64,000 nucleotides of DNA from Clostridia bacterium. Lineage in GTDB: Bacteria > Bacillota > Clostridia > Oscillospirales > CAG-272. The stretch lies in the NCBI GenBank assembly GCA_017453305.1, contig JAFTKJ010000038.1:1-64000 (forward strand), given 5' to 3'. This document shows, piece by piece, positions 26,628-36,038 of this stretch. Positions within the stretch are counted from its first letter, which is position 1, and the number at the start of each line of letters is the position of its first letter. A program made the position numbers and the translations under genes. The notes beneath the pieces were generated by a model. It had not been told where the DNA came from. It saw only the letters and a program-made list of their open reading frames with translations, and did not search any database.

Positions 26628-28115
26628 TTACTGAATGTCCAGGTATTCCAATACGGCGCGTGCCATATCCTCGCGCTTCACCACGCGCTCAAAGCGTACC
26701 TTGCGGGAGGCAAGACCTGAGAGCGGGTAGGGAATTGCGGTGTTTGTAGCCGCGGAAAGCTCGTCCAGGGCATCCAGATCCGAGGTTGCGTCCTTTTGCG
26801 TCACAGCCTTATAAACGTTGTTGGCAAACTTGTAGGGGCTTGCGGTAGAGTCGATGACCATCGGGCGCGTGTCGTTGGTCTCTGTAATATATTGCTCGGC
26901 AGCATGGATCGCCACAGCGGTGTGCGTATCGGCAAGGTAGCCGTGCTTTTGATAGGTTGTACGAATGGTATCTGCCGTTGCCGCCTCATCGGCAAAGTAG
27001 CCGATAAAGTCGGCGGAGATCTTTTCAAAAATCTCGGGCGCCACGCTGTAGCATCCCGTTTGATTGAGCGCACGCATGTATTCCGCCGTCTTTTCACTTC
27101 CGGCAACAAAGTAGAGAAGGCGCTCCAGGTTGCTGGAAATGAGAATATCCATCGAGGGAGACATGGTCAGGTAGAAATCGCGGTTGCGATCGTACGTTCC
27201 CGTGCGCAAAAAGTCGGTGAGAATATTGTTGGAGTTGGAGGCGCAGATCAGCTTGTCAATGGGCAGCCCCATCAGCTTTGCAAGATAAGCGGCAAAAATA
27301 TTGCCGAAGTTGCCCGTGGGAACGCAAACGTTGAAGCTATCACCGAGTTGGCACTTGCCCGCGTTCAAAAGATCGCAGTACGCCGAAACGTAATATACGA
27401 TCTGCGGAGCGAGACGTCCCCAGTTGATGGAGTTTGCAGAGGAGAAGAAGTATCCGTTTTCATTAAGCTTTTGTGCCATGGCTTCGTCACCGAAAATGAC
27501 CTTGACACCGGTTTGTGCGTCGTCAAAGTTGCCCTCAATGGCGCAAACGTTGACATTCTCACCGGTCTGCGTTGCCATTTGCAGCTTTTGTACGCGGCTG
27601 ACACCGTCCACGGGATAAAAGACCATGATCTTGACGCGGTCAATATCCTTGTAGCCCTCCAGCGCGGCTTTGCCGGTGTCACCGGAGGTCGCAACCAAAA
27701 TCAGCGCGGTGCGCTCCTCGCCGGTCTTGACCAGCGCACGGGAGAGCAGACGGGGCATGATCTGCAGTGCCATATCCTTAAACGCCGCCGTAGGACCGTG
27801 CCAAAGCTCCAGTACCTCGCAGTTTCCACAGAGGTTGACCAGCGGTGCGGCACCGCCGACAAAGGACTTTTCGTCGTATGCCTCGGTGCAGTCGGCAAGC
27901 AGCTCCTCGTAGGTGTAATCGGTCAAGAATTTGGCAAGGATCTTCGCTGCACGAACGGGGTAAGTCTCCTTGCAAAGTGCTTGGATCTCCTCTTGTGTCA
28001 GTGAAGGGATCGATTCCGGTACGAACAAGCCGCCGTCCTCAGCCAAGCCTTGCTTGATGATCTGAGCAGCGCTCATGGATGGTTTTTCTTGACTTCTTGT
28101 GCTTTTGTATAACAT
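26628..28115 (-). CDS. thrC: Threonine synthase
   Basis: 495 residues. PLP enzyme that converts O-phosphohomoserine to threonine. The N-terminus YKSTRSQEKPSMSAAQIIKQGLAEDGGLFVPE is the long-form (yeast/E. coli type) signature. The PLP lysine is in WHGPTAAFKDMALQ. The phosphate-binding loop is ATSGDTGKAAL. Last gene of a minus-strand run beginning at apgM, 36 bases after the dipeptidase gene. No T-box or other leader precedes it. Confidence 0.96.
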   Translation of the reverse strand: MLYKSTRSQEKPSMSAAQIIKQGLAEDGGLFVPESIPSLTQEEIQALCKETYPVRAAKILAKFLTDYTYEELLADCTEAYDEKSFVGGAAPLVNLCGNCEVLELWHGPTAAFKDMALQIMPRLLSRALVKTGEERTALILVATSGDTGKAALEGYKDIDRVKIMVFYPVDGVSRVQKLQMATQTGENVNVCAIEGNFDDAQTGVKVIFGDEAMAQKLNENGYFFSSANSINWGRLAPQIVYYVSAYCDLLNAGKCQLGDSFNVCVPTGNFGNIFAAYLAKLMGLPIDKLICASNSNNILTDFLRTGTYDRNRDFYLTMSPSMDILISSNLERLLYFVAGSEKTAEYMRALNQTGCYSVAPEIFEKISADFIGYFADEAATADTIRTTYQKHGYLADTHTAVAIHAAEQYITETNDTRPMVIDSTASPYKFANNVYKAVTQKDATSDLDALDELSAATNTAIPYPLSGLASRKVRFERVVKREDMARAVLEYLDIQ

Positions 28116-28151
28116 ATTTGGGGTTCCTTCCTTTGTGTATGGATATATGGA

Positions 28152-29090
28152 TCAATGTGTTTGACAAAGATAAGTGTTTCGAAAGCGGTTGGAGTGATCG
28201 TAAAAGATGCCGCGGATGAAGGCTTCCGAGTAGTTGTGGCGCGCCAGCGTCTCTGCAAGGCACATCAAATGCGCAAGGTCGGGGATTTGTGCAGGCATTT
28301 TACAGCCGTCCATATCGCACCCAAGTGCGAGCGTTTCCTCGCCGCCAAGCGCAGAAATATATTCCACGTGGCGTAAAACGTCCTCTACGGTGGCATCACG
28401 CTCACAGTTGAGGAACGGTGCATGCAGGTTGATGCCGATCAAACCTCCCGTACGGATGATCGCAAGGATCTGTTCATCGCGCAAATTACGTGAGACGGGC
28501 GAGATCGCATAGGCATTGGAGTGGGAAGCGATTGCAGGACGACCGTGCGATTGCGCAATGGCGATCAGCTCCTCGGCAGAGGCTTCGGAGGCGTGCGAGA
28601 CGTCCAAAATCATGCCAAGCTCGGCGGCGCGGGATGCGGCAAGCTTCCCAAATTCCGTCAAAGAGGCATCGGTGTCATGTGCACCGCCGATGCAGGTAAA
28701 TCCCGCCCACAGCGGCGTCAGAATGCGCACGCCCATTTGATAGAGCTGATCCACGCGCGCAAGTTGTCCGTCAAGAATTCTTGCATCCTCCACGGAAAGA
28801 TACAAAGATACTTTGGGTGTATGCTTGAGGTTTGGATTTGGCAGGATCACGGCTTGCTCCGTACGGATCGCTTGGTCACAACGCAGGTTTTCCAGCATAC
28901 GGCAAGCATAATGCCATCCGTCGGCGTCGCTGTAGGCAGGCGGCGTCCAAAGTGCCATGACCTGCACGTACTGCTCGTAGGCGCTTGCGCGCTCCAGGGA
29001 GACGCAGAGGTCATTGCTTTGCAAGGGTTGATGCTCGTCAAGCATCCGATGTGCGGTGTCGCAGTGCAGATCAAACAAAGAAAGCTTCAT
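28152..29090 (-). CDS. Membrane dipeptidase (peptidase M19 family)
   Basis: 312 residues. Renal-dipeptidase family zinc enzyme. The metal ligands are seen in DLHCDTAHRM (7-16), the bridging glutamate in LSVEDARIL, and the histidines in DVSHASE and IASHSNA. Such enzymes split dipeptides, including D-amino-acid-containing ones. The C-terminal end (RGIFYDHSNRFRNTYL) departs from the usual GGNxLR. No signal peptide. Between yraN and thrC in a long operon. Confidence 0.88.
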   Translation of the reverse strand: MKLSLFDLHCDTAHRMLDEHQPLQSNDLCVSLERASAYEQYVQVMALWTPPAYSDADGWHYACRMLENLRCDQAIRTEQAVILPNPNLKHTPKVSLYLSVEDARILDGQLARVDQLYQMGVRILTPLWAGFTCIGGAHDTDASLTEFGKLAASRAAELGMILDVSHASEASAEELIAIAQSHGRPAIASHSNAYAISPVSRNLRDEQILAIIRTGGLIGINLHAPFLNCERDATVEDVLRHVEYISALGGEETLALGCDMDGCKMPAQIPDLAHLMCLAETLARHNYSEAFIRGIFYDHSNRFRNTYLCQTH

Positions 29091-29100
29091 GTAAAACTCC

Positions 29101-29496
29101 TTAATAAGCGCCTTTTAAGTGTTGGATCTTAACGACCTTTGTTTTTTTGCCATCCTCGCTTTTTAAGAAAGAAATTTCGATCACGTCCATGCGCGGTTGC
29201 TTTTTGGTGGGGTGCAGATGCAAATATTGCGATGCCGCCTTACGCGTCAGGCGTTGCTTTTCGGCTCTGACCGCCGAGCGCGGCGGTGGAGCGGTTGCAA
29301 GCGTTTCTTTTGTATAGGTTCTTGCTTTGACCTCTACAAAGGCAACGGAACGCAGAGATTCGGCAATGATATCGATCTCCATGTGTCCTGCATACCAATT
29401 TCGCTCCTTGATCAGATACCCGTGAAGGAGCAGATACCGCGCGGCAATACGCTCACCCACAGCGCCCATCTCTTTAGTGCTTTTTGTCGGCCTCAT
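29101..29496 (-). CDS. yraN: YraN family (UPF0102) endonuclease-like protein
   Basis: 131 residues. The UPF0102 core is present: [24 protein letters not shown], then [10 protein letters not shown] and VAFVEVKAR, the Asp...Glu-x-Lys layout of a Holliday-junction-resolvase-like nuclease fold. Its biochemical role is unproven. The frame overlaps the rnhB end by 23 bases; a shorter start at 29469, 4 bases after the rnhB stop, is equally possible. rnhB-yraN adjacency is standard. Confidence 0.88.
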   Translation of the reverse strand: MRPTKSTKEMGAVGERIAARYLLLHGYLIKERNWYAGHMEIDIIAESLRSVAFVEVKARTYTKETLATAPPPRSAVRAEKQRLTRKAASQYLHLHPTKKQPRMDVIEISFLKSEDGKKTKVVKIQHLKGAY

Positions 29497-30094
29497 CGTC
29501 GTTCAAAAAGCGAATGAATTGCTTGCGGTGAATGGGGGAGGGGCCGTACTTGCGCAAGGCATCCATGTGTTGCTTGGTTCCGTAGCCCTTGTGCTTTGCA
29601 ATGCCGTATTGCGGATAAAGGCGATCCAGCTCAATGCAATCGCGGTCACGCGCCACCTTTGCAAGAATCGAGGCGGCGGCAATGCTGGGGCTGGTGGCGT
29701 CACCCTTAACAACGGGAACGGCGTCAATAGGGAAGCCGCGCGCGATGTTTCCGTCAATCAGGGCAAAATCCGCCTTGACGGCAAGCCCTTCTACGGCGCG
29801 TCGCATGGCTAAGAGCGTTGCCTCTAAAATATTCATGGAGTCGATCTCTTCCACCGTTGCTGATGCGATACAGTAGGCAATGGCGTTCTCACGGATGCGG
29901 TCAAAGAGCTCGTCACGCTTTTTGGGCGTGAGCTTTTTCGAGTCGTTCAATCCTTCGATCACAAGACCGACGGGAAGAATGCAAGCCGCGGCAAACACCG
30001 AACCGCACAAAGGTCCGCGCCCGGCTTCGTCCACGCCGCAAACCGCGGTGTAGCCTTTGGCATAGCGTTCGTTTTCAAGCGTGTATTCAAGCAT
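29474..30094 (-). CDS. rnhB: Ribonuclease HII
   Basis: 206 residues. Removes ribonucleotides from DNA and RNA of RNA-DNA hybrids. The catalytic acidic residues are in [12 protein letters not shown] and, further on, ALIDGN and [12 protein letters not shown]. The start overlaps the rbgA stop by 8 bases and the end overlaps yraN, so the three genes are tightly coupled. Confidence 0.96.
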   Translation of the reverse strand: MLEYTLENERYAKGYTAVCGVDEAGRGPLCGSVFAAACILPVGLVIEGLNDSKKLTPKKRDELFDRIRENAIAYCIASATVEEIDSMNILEATLLAMRRAVEGLAVKADFALIDGNIARGFPIDAVPVVKGDATSPSIAAASILAKVARDRDCIELDRLYPQYGIAKHKGYGTKQHMDALRKYGPSPIHRKQFIRFLNDDEADKKH

Positions 30095-30980
30095 GGAGCT
30101 CCTCCTTGGAGTAACGGTCCAGCGTCACTCTTCCGATCTTTGCGGCACGGAATTCATCCAACAGCATAATGGCGGTGCGTTCGGTGTTGATCTCGCCGCC
30201 GCTGATCAGAAATCCGCGCTTTTTACCGATGGTCAAAAACAGATCGTAGTCCGAAAGCTCTGCGTATTGCTCCATGTCTCCAAGCTTGTATCGCGTGCTG
30301 AGCATGTCGGGATACAGAAGACGCATTCTTTTGCAAAGGACGGTGGCAAGGGACTCAATATCCAGAACGCCGTCGCGAATGGCACCCGTCAGCGCAAGAT
30401 TTTCGCCTACGCGTTTTTCCTCAAACTTGGGCCAAAGAATGCCGGGCATATCCAGCAGATCTACGCCAATCTTGGTGGAGACCCATTGCTTATCCAGCGT
30501 TACGCCGGGGCGATCCTCCACCTTTGCTTTTTTATTACCGCAGATGCGGTTGATGAGGGAGGATTTTCCCACGTTCGGAATACCGAGGACCATCGCGCGC
30601 ACGCGGCGACCCTTCATGCCTTTTTCCTCATATTTGCGGAGCTTATCGGCAAGGATCTCCTTGATCTTGCCTTCCATTTTGTTCAATCCTTCGCCCGTGA
30701 CGCAGTCGGTCAAAAGGCAGTGGGTGGTCTCATTTGTATAGCGTTGAACCCAAAGCGCATTTTGCTTGGGGTCGGCAAGAGACGCCTTGTTGAGCAGCAG
30801 AAGTGTCGGCTTTCCCTCCGTCAACTTGGTAATTTCGGGGTTGCGGGAGGAGAAGGGGATGCGCGCATCCAAGATTTCAATGATGATATCTACGTTTTTT
30901 AAATTGTCTGCGATCATGCGGCGCGTTTTTGCCATATGACCGGGGAACCATTGTATCGTTTCCGAAGGCATGATATGCAC
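30087..30980 (-). CDS. rbgA: Ribosome biogenesis GTPase RbgA (YlqF)
   Basis: 297 residues. Circularly permuted GTPase for late 50S assembly. G4 ([10 protein letters not shown]) comes before G1 ([13 protein letters not shown]) and G3 (DMPGIL), the hallmark order. The N-terminal [13 protein letters not shown] is the family signature. The start is 25 bases after the lepB stop. Confidence 0.96.
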   Translation of the reverse strand: MHIMPSETIQWFPGHMAKTRRMIADNLKNVDIIIEILDARIPFSSRNPEITKLTEGKPTLLLLNKASLADPKQNALWVQRYTNETTHCLLTDCVTGEGLNKMEGKIKEILADKLRKYEEKGMKGRRVRAMVLGIPNVGKSSLINRICGNKKAKVEDRPGVTLDKQWVSTKIGVDLLDMPGILWPKFEEKRVGENLALTGAIRDGVLDIESLATVLCKRMRLLYPDMLSTRYKLGDMEQYAELSDYDLFLTIGKKRGFLISGGEINTERTAIMLLDEFRAAKIGRVTLDRYSKEELHA

Positions 30981-31004
30981 CTCGCTTTCAAAATGTGATT
31001 TTAG

Positions 31005-31658
31005 TCAGAATAAAGTAAAAGGGGAGAGGCGGAAGAGCACCTTTCCAAGCACGCATCTCTCGTCCACAAAGCCGATGTATTGATCGCGGCTGTCGCGCGA
31101 GAAATTGCGGTTGTCACCAAGGACGAACAAATGTCCGTCCGGTACAAGCACGGTCATTGAGTCGCTTGTGCGGTCATATTCCCAATCGGGGCGGAAATAG
31201 AGGTACTGATTGACAATGCTGTCAAACTGATTTTTCAATACCGAATGCTCGTCTGCATAAGGAACGCCGTCCACGCAGATGGTTCTTTCGGTAAAATTGA
31301 TCTCCACCAGCTGTCCGCCGGTTGCGATCACGCGCTTGACCAGCGTTTTTTCCAGGTCGTGTTCACGGTCGGTCAGATGAAATACGACGATGTCGTCCTG
31401 CGCGGGGGTGTAATTGATGCCGGAGAGCAAAAGCAGCTCACCGTTTTGAAGCGTGTTTTCCATTGAGGAGCCGTCCACACGGCAAAGGCGCACCGCAAAG
31501 GTGAATACCAAAAATACAACGACCAGCGCCCATGCAAACATTTCCAACGCGTCAAACCATGCGGAAGCGGAGCTTTCCTGCGGTTCTTTTTGAGGCTGCT
31601 TTGGAGCTTGACTTTCCTGCGGCGCTTGCTCGGGGTTGGGAATGGGTTGGTGATCCAT
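31005..31658 (-). CDS. lepB: Signal peptidase I
   Basis: 217 residues. Membrane serine/lysine protease that removes export signal peptides. A Pro/Gln/Glu-rich cytoplasmic N-terminus (1-33) is followed by one membrane helix (about 38-57). The nucleophile is Ser65 in VDGSSMENTL and the general base is Lys108 in LVKRVIA. Box E is GDNRNFSRDSR. The lepB-rbgA-rnhB-yraN order is typical of Firmicutes. Confidence 0.96.
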   Translation of the reverse strand: MDHQPIPNPEQAPQESQAPKQPQKEPQESSASAWFDALEMFAWALVVVFLVFTFAVRLCRVDGSSMENTLQNGELLLLSGINYTPAQDDIVVFHLTDREHDLEKTLVKRVIATGGQLVEINFTERTICVDGVPYADEHSVLKNQFDSIVNQYLYFRPDWEYDRTSDSMTVLVPDGHLFVLGDNRNFSRDSRDQYIGFVDERCVLGKVLFRLSPFTLF

Positions 31659-31679
31659 ACGTATCGATCCTTTCTTTTG

Positions 31680-32888
31680 TTATTTTGTCAAAAGCTCCAT
31701 CAAACGGAAACCATCCGACAGGTAATACTTTTTGTCGCTTGCCGTATCCTCGTCAAAGGTGTCAACACCGCACGCATCAGCCTTGGAGTCATAGATCATA
31801 AAAGGCACGGGATCCATGGTGTGAGTGCGGAGCTCGATGGGAGTGGGGTGATCGGGCAGGATCATAATGCGGAAGTCGTCACCGCAGCCTTGCAGATAGC
31901 GGAGTACGGGGGCAAGGATCTTTTCGTCAATCTGCTCAATTGCGCGGATCTTATTTTCTACCTCGGCTCTGTGGCCGCATTCATCCGGTCCCTCTACGTG
32001 AACGTAGACGTAGTCACAGCCGTCGCAAAATGCTTTGATTGCGGCATCGGCTTTGCCTTGGTAATTGGTGTGTACGTTGCCCGTGGCACCCTCTACGTCA
32101 ATGGGGCGCATGCCGGCGCAAATGCCGATTCCCTTGATCAGATCCACGGCAGAAATGACCGCCGCATCAAGCCCCCATTTGTCCTTGAAGTTGGGGAGCT
32201 GCGGCTTTTTGCCGGGACTCCAGAGCCATGCGGAGTTTGCGGGCTTGAGTCCGCGTGCGCGGCGTGCCTCGTTGACGGGATGATGATTGAGAATATCATA
32301 GCTCTTGCGCATCAATTCGTAAAACTGTGCACCGCCGTCGTTCTTCCCGGGAAGATACTCACCGATCGCCTTGCCGAGAATATCGTGCGGACGCATAAAA
32401 GGGTAACGGTCGTCGCCGTTTTTCCAAAGCAGACAATGGCGGTAGCTCACACCCGTGTAAAAGTGGCGCATCTCGTTTCCAAGCTCGCGCTCCAGGGCTT
32501 GGATCAGCTCGTCCGCTTCTGCGGTCGTGATCTCATCTGCGCTGTGATCGAGAATGATCTTTTGATCATAGTCCTCCGCCTCACTCAAGGTGACCACGTT
32601 GCAGCGGTAAGCGGTTTGGTCGGGCTGCATCTCAAGACCCATGCTCACAGCCTCCAGGGGAGAGCGCCCCTTGGAGTAGATCTTGGGATCAAAAGAAAGG
32701 ATCGCCATATTCGCCGTGTCGCTCTCGGGCACCATGCCGCTCGGCACGTTTGAGACGGTTCCAACCGTTGACGTTTTTGCCAAGGCATCCATCGTCGGCT
32801 TGTGAGATGCCTGCATGGGGGTCTTGTTTCCAAGCGCTGCTATTTTTTTGTCTGCCATTCCGTCCGGAATCAATACGAAATATTTCAT
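31680..32888 (-). CDS. apgM: Cofactor-independent phosphoglycerate mutase (ApgM type)
   Basis: 402 residues. Alkaline-phosphatase-superfamily enzyme interconverting 3- and 2-phosphoglycerate, of the archaeal-type family. The N-terminus has IPDGMADKKIAALGNKTP, the nucleophile region is ESDTANMAILSFDP, and the metal-binding histidines appear in HVEGPDECGHR and MILPDHPTP. It heads the seven-gene minus-strand run that ends at thrC. Confidence 0.92.
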   Translation of the reverse strand: MKYFVLIPDGMADKKIAALGNKTPMQASHKPTMDALAKTSTVGTVSNVPSGMVPESDTANMAILSFDPKIYSKGRSPLEAVSMGLEMQPDQTAYRCNVVTLSEAEDYDQKIILDHSADEITTAEADELIQALERELGNEMRHFYTGVSYRHCLLWKNGDDRYPFMRPHDILGKAIGEYLPGKNDGGAQFYELMRKSYDILNHHPVNEARRARGLKPANSAWLWSPGKKPQLPNFKDKWGLDAAVISAVDLIKGIGICAGMRPIDVEGATGNVHTNYQGKADAAIKAFCDGCDYVYVHVEGPDECGHRAEVENKIRAIEQIDEKILAPVLRYLQGCGDDFRIMILPDHPTPIELRTHTMDPVPFMIYDSKADACGVDTFDEDTASDKKYYLSDGFRLMELLTK

Positions 32889-32919
32889 AGGAAGATCCTT
32901 TCATAAAAAATCACATTAT

Positions 32920-32948
32920 ATTATATCATATTTTCTTTCAAAGTACAA
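32920..32948 (-). promoter_or_regulatory. SigA promoter for apgM-lepB-rbgA operon
   Basis: Minus strand TTGTAC (32948-32943), 17-base spacer, TATAAT (32925-32920). Confidence 0.7.
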
Positions 32949-32988
32949 GACGTTTGCCGATTTTTTTTACAAAATCCTCATTTTGTTA

Positions 32989-33017
32989 TTGAAAAAAGCA
33001 AAGTGATGTGGTACAAT
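32989..33017 (+). promoter_or_regulatory. SigA promoter for the 33052 gene
   Basis: TTGAAA at 32989-32994 and TACAAT at 33012-33017 with a 17-base spacer; divergent from apgM. Confidence 0.7.
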
Positions 33018-33051
33018 ATAAATGTTTATGAATTTTTGAGCGAGGATGTAT

Positions 33052-33723
33052 ATGAATCACGAGCAAGAACAGGACGAAAAGATCCAAAAACTGCAGGAAC
33101 AAAACAAAAAAATGAAAAAGCGACTTTTGATCGTAGGAGGCACCGTAGTTGCGGTCATCCTGCTTCTTGTTGCGCTGATCGCGATATTGCAGGCATGCGA
33201 CGCGGCAAACGATTCTGGCGTCGAGCTGCCCGAGGAATACTTCCATCCTGCACACCAAGGTGATATTTTTGCGTATCCCGCATATCTGGATAAATCCCCC
33301 GAGGTCATCATGTATTGCGCCTCTCCCAATGGGATGGGACGCATCACGCAGATCGATCGCGAAACCCCCGATACTTACCCCGAAACGGTGATCTATCTGT
33401 ATGACTTTTTACAGATCATGATGCGCGGCGACGTTGAGGCATACAACGATTGCTTCAATCAGGCGTATTACAAAAAGCATCAACCAAAGACTGCGTTCTC
33501 TCAGCAGATGATCTACCAAGCGGAGATCCGCTTTTTGGAGGAAGCCGAATATCAGGGCGACCGCATGTGGACCTACGAATTGCGCTACAAGCTGTTTGAA
33601 AATGACGGCTCCTTGCGCCGCGACGTGGGAAGCGATGCCATTGTTCCTTTGTACGTCACCCTGCGTGTGACCCCAGACGGAGAGATTGCGATCGAGGATC
33701 TTTATTCGGCGCGCAAATCTTGA
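33052..33723 (+). CDS. Uncharacterised single-pass membrane protein
   Basis: About 223 residues; family not recognised. I use the ATG at 33052 because GAGG (33042-33045) is 6 bases upstream, whereas an ATG at 33046 abuts that site. A short N-terminal coiled coil rich in Gln/Glu/Lys (about 1-23) leads into one membrane helix (RLLIVGGTVVAVILLLVALIAIL). The remaining ~170 residues are predicted extracytoplasmic, with many aromatic and acidic residues. First of three consecutive plus-strand genes for unknown membrane proteins. Confidence 0.8.
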   Translation: MNHEQEQDEKIQKLQEQNKKMKKRLLIVGGTVVAVILLLVALIAILQACDAANDSGVELPEEYFHPAHQGDIFAYPAYLDKSPEVIMYCASPNGMGRITQIDRETPDTYPETVIYLYDFLQIMMRGDVEAYNDCFNQAYYKKHQPKTAFSQQMIYQAEIRFLEEAEYQGDRMWTYELRYKLFENDGSLRRDVGSDAIVPLYVTLRVTPDGEIAIEDLYSARKS

Positions 33724-33765
33724 TTTCACCATTATTCCACAGCATAACTATTTGGAGCACCAAAT

Positions 33766-34404
33766 ATGAGACACACAAAATCCTATTTTTTACGTCTGGA
33801 TATTTTTCAAAAGGCGAGCCGCGTCCTTTTGGTATTCTTTCTTTTGGTCGCCTTTTTTGCAAGAGGATGGTCGCTTGGGGTAAACGGCTATATTCTGATT
33901 TTTGGCTCATTGATTGTTTTTGGCATCGGCTCGATCCTCAAAACGGTCAAGGCGGAGGATTTGACCAACTACCTCTCCAAGGTGCGCACCGATTTTGAAT
34001 CCGAGGTGCGCAAGGAGCTTAAGAGCTTTCGCACCTACGATTATGCCGTGCTTCACGCGTATTCCAAAGAGAAGGCGTATTTGGCGCGTACGCTGGGCAA
34101 CCGCTTGCTGTATCCCGTTTGCATCAATATGATCTTCGTCATCACCCCCGACGGCGTGGAGCTTGCTTATAAGGAGCTTTCTTTGTACGAAAAGCGCAAG
34201 CCCGTGCTGCAGCATCTGACCTTTGATCCCAAGGATCTTCGCTTCGAGACGCTCCATTTTGAGGGAGACGCCGAAATGATGGAGGTCAACGTTTACAACG
34301 GGGAAGAGCTTTTGTTCTCTTTGTACGTCCGTGACGACCATTTATGGAAGCATTTTGTTCCGTACATGGAAAAAACGGTGTCCATTACCGAGAAGAACAC
34401 TTAA
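33766..34404 (+). CDS. Uncharacterised two-helix membrane protein
   Basis: 212 residues; no family recognised. Two hydrophobic helices near the N-terminus (RVLLVFFLLVAFFARGW and GYILIFGSLIVFGIGSIL) are followed by a soluble domain of about 150 residues. That domain mixes helices (DFESEVRKELKSFRTYDYAVLHAYSKEKAYLARTL) and strands (MIFVITPDGVELAYKELSLY, MMEVNVYNGEELLFSLYV). It lies 42 bases after the preceding membrane protein gene and is likely co-transcribed with it. Confidence 0.8.
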   Translation: MRHTKSYFLRLDIFQKASRVLLVFFLLVAFFARGWSLGVNGYILIFGSLIVFGIGSILKTVKAEDLTNYLSKVRTDFESEVRKELKSFRTYDYAVLHAYSKEKAYLARTLGNRLLYPVCINMIFVITPDGVELAYKELSLYEKRKPVLQHLTFDPKDLRFETLHFEGDAEMMEVNVYNGEELLFSLYVRDDHLWKHFVPYMEKTVSITEKNT

Positions 34405-34441
34405 ATCAACCACGTTTTTAGTGGAGTCAACCTATGGTTTC

Positions 34442-34470
34442 TTGACATTTTTGATTGATCATGATAAAAT
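34442..34470 (+). promoter_or_regulatory. SigA promoter for the 34514 gene
   Basis: TTGACA at 34442-34447 and TAAAAT at 34465-34470 with a 17-base spacer. The inferred RNA start lies after the ATG at 34470, which excludes that ATG as the gene start. Confidence 0.7.
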
Positions 34471-34513
34471 GACGGTAACGATTGTAAGTGTGAACGCAGA
34501 AGGGGGATACGAG

Positions 34514-35911
34514 ATGAGAAACGAGCAAGATCAAAATTTGATTGATCAGTTCATTGCCATGCGAAATAAACTGCGTGAGAATCCGCACTATCATAAAGTC
34601 AAGCGGGTTTTGCGCATGGCGATTTTGTACGGCATTTTTTCTCTCACTCTGCTTTTCTCTTGTGTGCCGTTCCGCAGCTCGTTTGAAATCCAGTTCGCGT
34701 TTGCCACACCGCTCAAGCCCTATCTTTCGGGGATTTGTGAGTTATTGATCCAATTCGGTATTCTGTACTCGCTGTTTTTGAGCTTTGCCATTTTTGACCG
34801 TTCCACTCGCACAGCTTTCTTAGAGGAGCATTTCGACGATTTTGATCCGTTTGAGGAGCAACGCATTTTGTTGCATTCAAGGATGTTTTGGATCGAGCTT
34901 TCCGTTATTTGGCTCCTTTTTTGGCTGCAGCCCATGGAAGAGTTTCGTGCAGGGCTTCTTCGCACCATCCCCGGGTGGAGCGAGTGGCTTCCGATTTTGC
35001 AAAAGCTGTTGCTGTTTGTCATTTTTGCCCCTCAGTCTCTATATTTCGCGCTCTACGCGCGCCTCAAAGCGTTCCGATTTTGGATTGTCACTCCACGCGA
35101 ATTGCATGAAAAACAGATATGGAAATCCTTAGAGGAAAAGCTTAATGCAAAATACAGCAACCGTCGCTTTGTTTTGCGTGTGGCGCTGTATTCTGCGCTC
35201 TATATTGCCGTCGGTTTTATGGGACCGATCGCCATCACCATTTTGTTCAGTCTCTTACAGATCGTGATCCTGTTTGCCATCGAGCTGTATCAGATAACAG
35301 CTGTTCTTTTTATTATTCTGCTTCTGTTTTTGTTGAGCAAAAACTATATTCGCGCGCTTTTTAAAAGATGGAGATTTGTTCGCAATCTCAAAAAGACCTG
35401 CCGCGAATATAGCTTTGAGCTGTTTGATACCAAAAATATTTACCGCTCTTGCTTTTTCGAATCACGAAAGCACTCCTTTGGCGTGATCGCCAACGGAAAA
35501 ACATATCATTGCCGCATCGTCGCAGGTGTCCGCCGCGCCACCGAGGTTTATTTACGCCACGATGGAATGGGGGAGCGTCACTTTTGCGTGCGTCTTTATA
35601 TGCCGGCAGGCTCTGCCATCGGTATGCACGTCCGTATGAGCGTCAACAGCTACAAGCCCTACATCGAGCTGTTCCGTCACGTGCGCGAATTTGACTATAC
35701 CTTTGAAACGGACGAGTCTGTGCACAAGGTTCTCATTCTCAATCCCGTTCCGCGCCGCACCTACCTGAAAACGGGAAATAACGTTTCCCAGGTCGAACGC
35801 GAAATGGATAACGGCATGCGTGTAGGCAGCTATAGTTGTTACGGCGGAACGGCGTTCCTCAACGCCTTGATCCGTGATTGCGTGGAAAAGGTCGACGCTT
35901 ATGAGAAATGA
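34514..35911 (+). CDS. Uncharacterised multi-pass membrane protein
   Basis: 465 residues from the ATG at 34514 (AGGGGG upstream). About five hydrophobic segments occur in the first 280 residues (MAILYGIFSLTLLFSCV, LLIQFGILYSLFLSFAIF, ELSVIWLLFWLQ, LLFVIFAPQSLYFALYA, then a long pair around VGFMGPIAITILF and LFIILLLFLLS). The C-terminal ~180 residues are soluble and strand-rich (HSFGVIANGKTYHCRIVAGVRR). It has its own promoter within the three-gene cluster. I do not recognise it. Confidence 0.8.
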   Translation: MRNEQDQNLIDQFIAMRNKLRENPHYHKVKRVLRMAILYGIFSLTLLFSCVPFRSSFEIQFAFATPLKPYLSGICELLIQFGILYSLFLSFAIFDRSTRTAFLEEHFDDFDPFEEQRILLHSRMFWIELSVIWLLFWLQPMEEFRAGLLRTIPGWSEWLPILQKLLLFVIFAPQSLYFALYARLKAFRFWIVTPRELHEKQIWKSLEEKLNAKYSNRRFVLRVALYSALYIAVGFMGPIAITILFSLLQIVILFAIELYQITAVLFIILLLFLLSKNYIRALFKRWRFVRNLKKTCREYSFELFDTKNIYRSCFFESRKHSFGVIANGKTYHCRIVAGVRRATEVYLRHDGMGERHFCVRLYMPAGSAIGMHVRMSVNSYKPYIELFRHVREFDYTFETDESVHKVLILNPVPRRTYLKTGNNVSQVEREMDNGMRVGSYSCYGGTAFLNALIRDCVEKVDAYEK

Positions 35912-35928
35912 ATACTGAACTATAAACA

Positions 35929-35969
35929 AACGGAAACGCGAGATGCCGAACACTTCTTGCGTTTCCGTT
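35929..35969 (+). terminator. Hairpin after the 34514 gene
   Basis: A perfect 11-pair stem, AACGGAAACGC (35929-35939) with GCGTTTCCGTT (35959-35969), and a 19-base loop, but no T-run after it. It could be a weak terminator. Confidence 0.4.
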
Positions 35970-36007
35970 AATTACACCGTTTGATTCAATCCAAAACGGA
36001 AACACTG

Positions 36008-36026
36008 TTATCAAATGCTTTGATAA
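36008..36026 (+). promoter_or_regulatory. Inverted repeat next to pdaA ribosome site
   Basis: TTATCAAA (36008-36015), TGC, TTTGATAA (36019-36026) is a perfect 8-base inverted repeat ending one base before the AGGAG of the deacetylase gene. It is a candidate operator or translational control hairpin. Confidence 0.35.
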
Positions 36027-36038
36027 AGGAGTTTTGCG

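Noticed and set aside
26628..28140. T-box or other riboswitch before thrC
   Set aside because: Only 36 bases separate it from the preceding gene and no structured element is visible.
33046..33051. ATG at 33046 as the start of the unknown membrane protein
   Set aside because: It touches the GAGG site; the ATG at 33052 has proper spacing.
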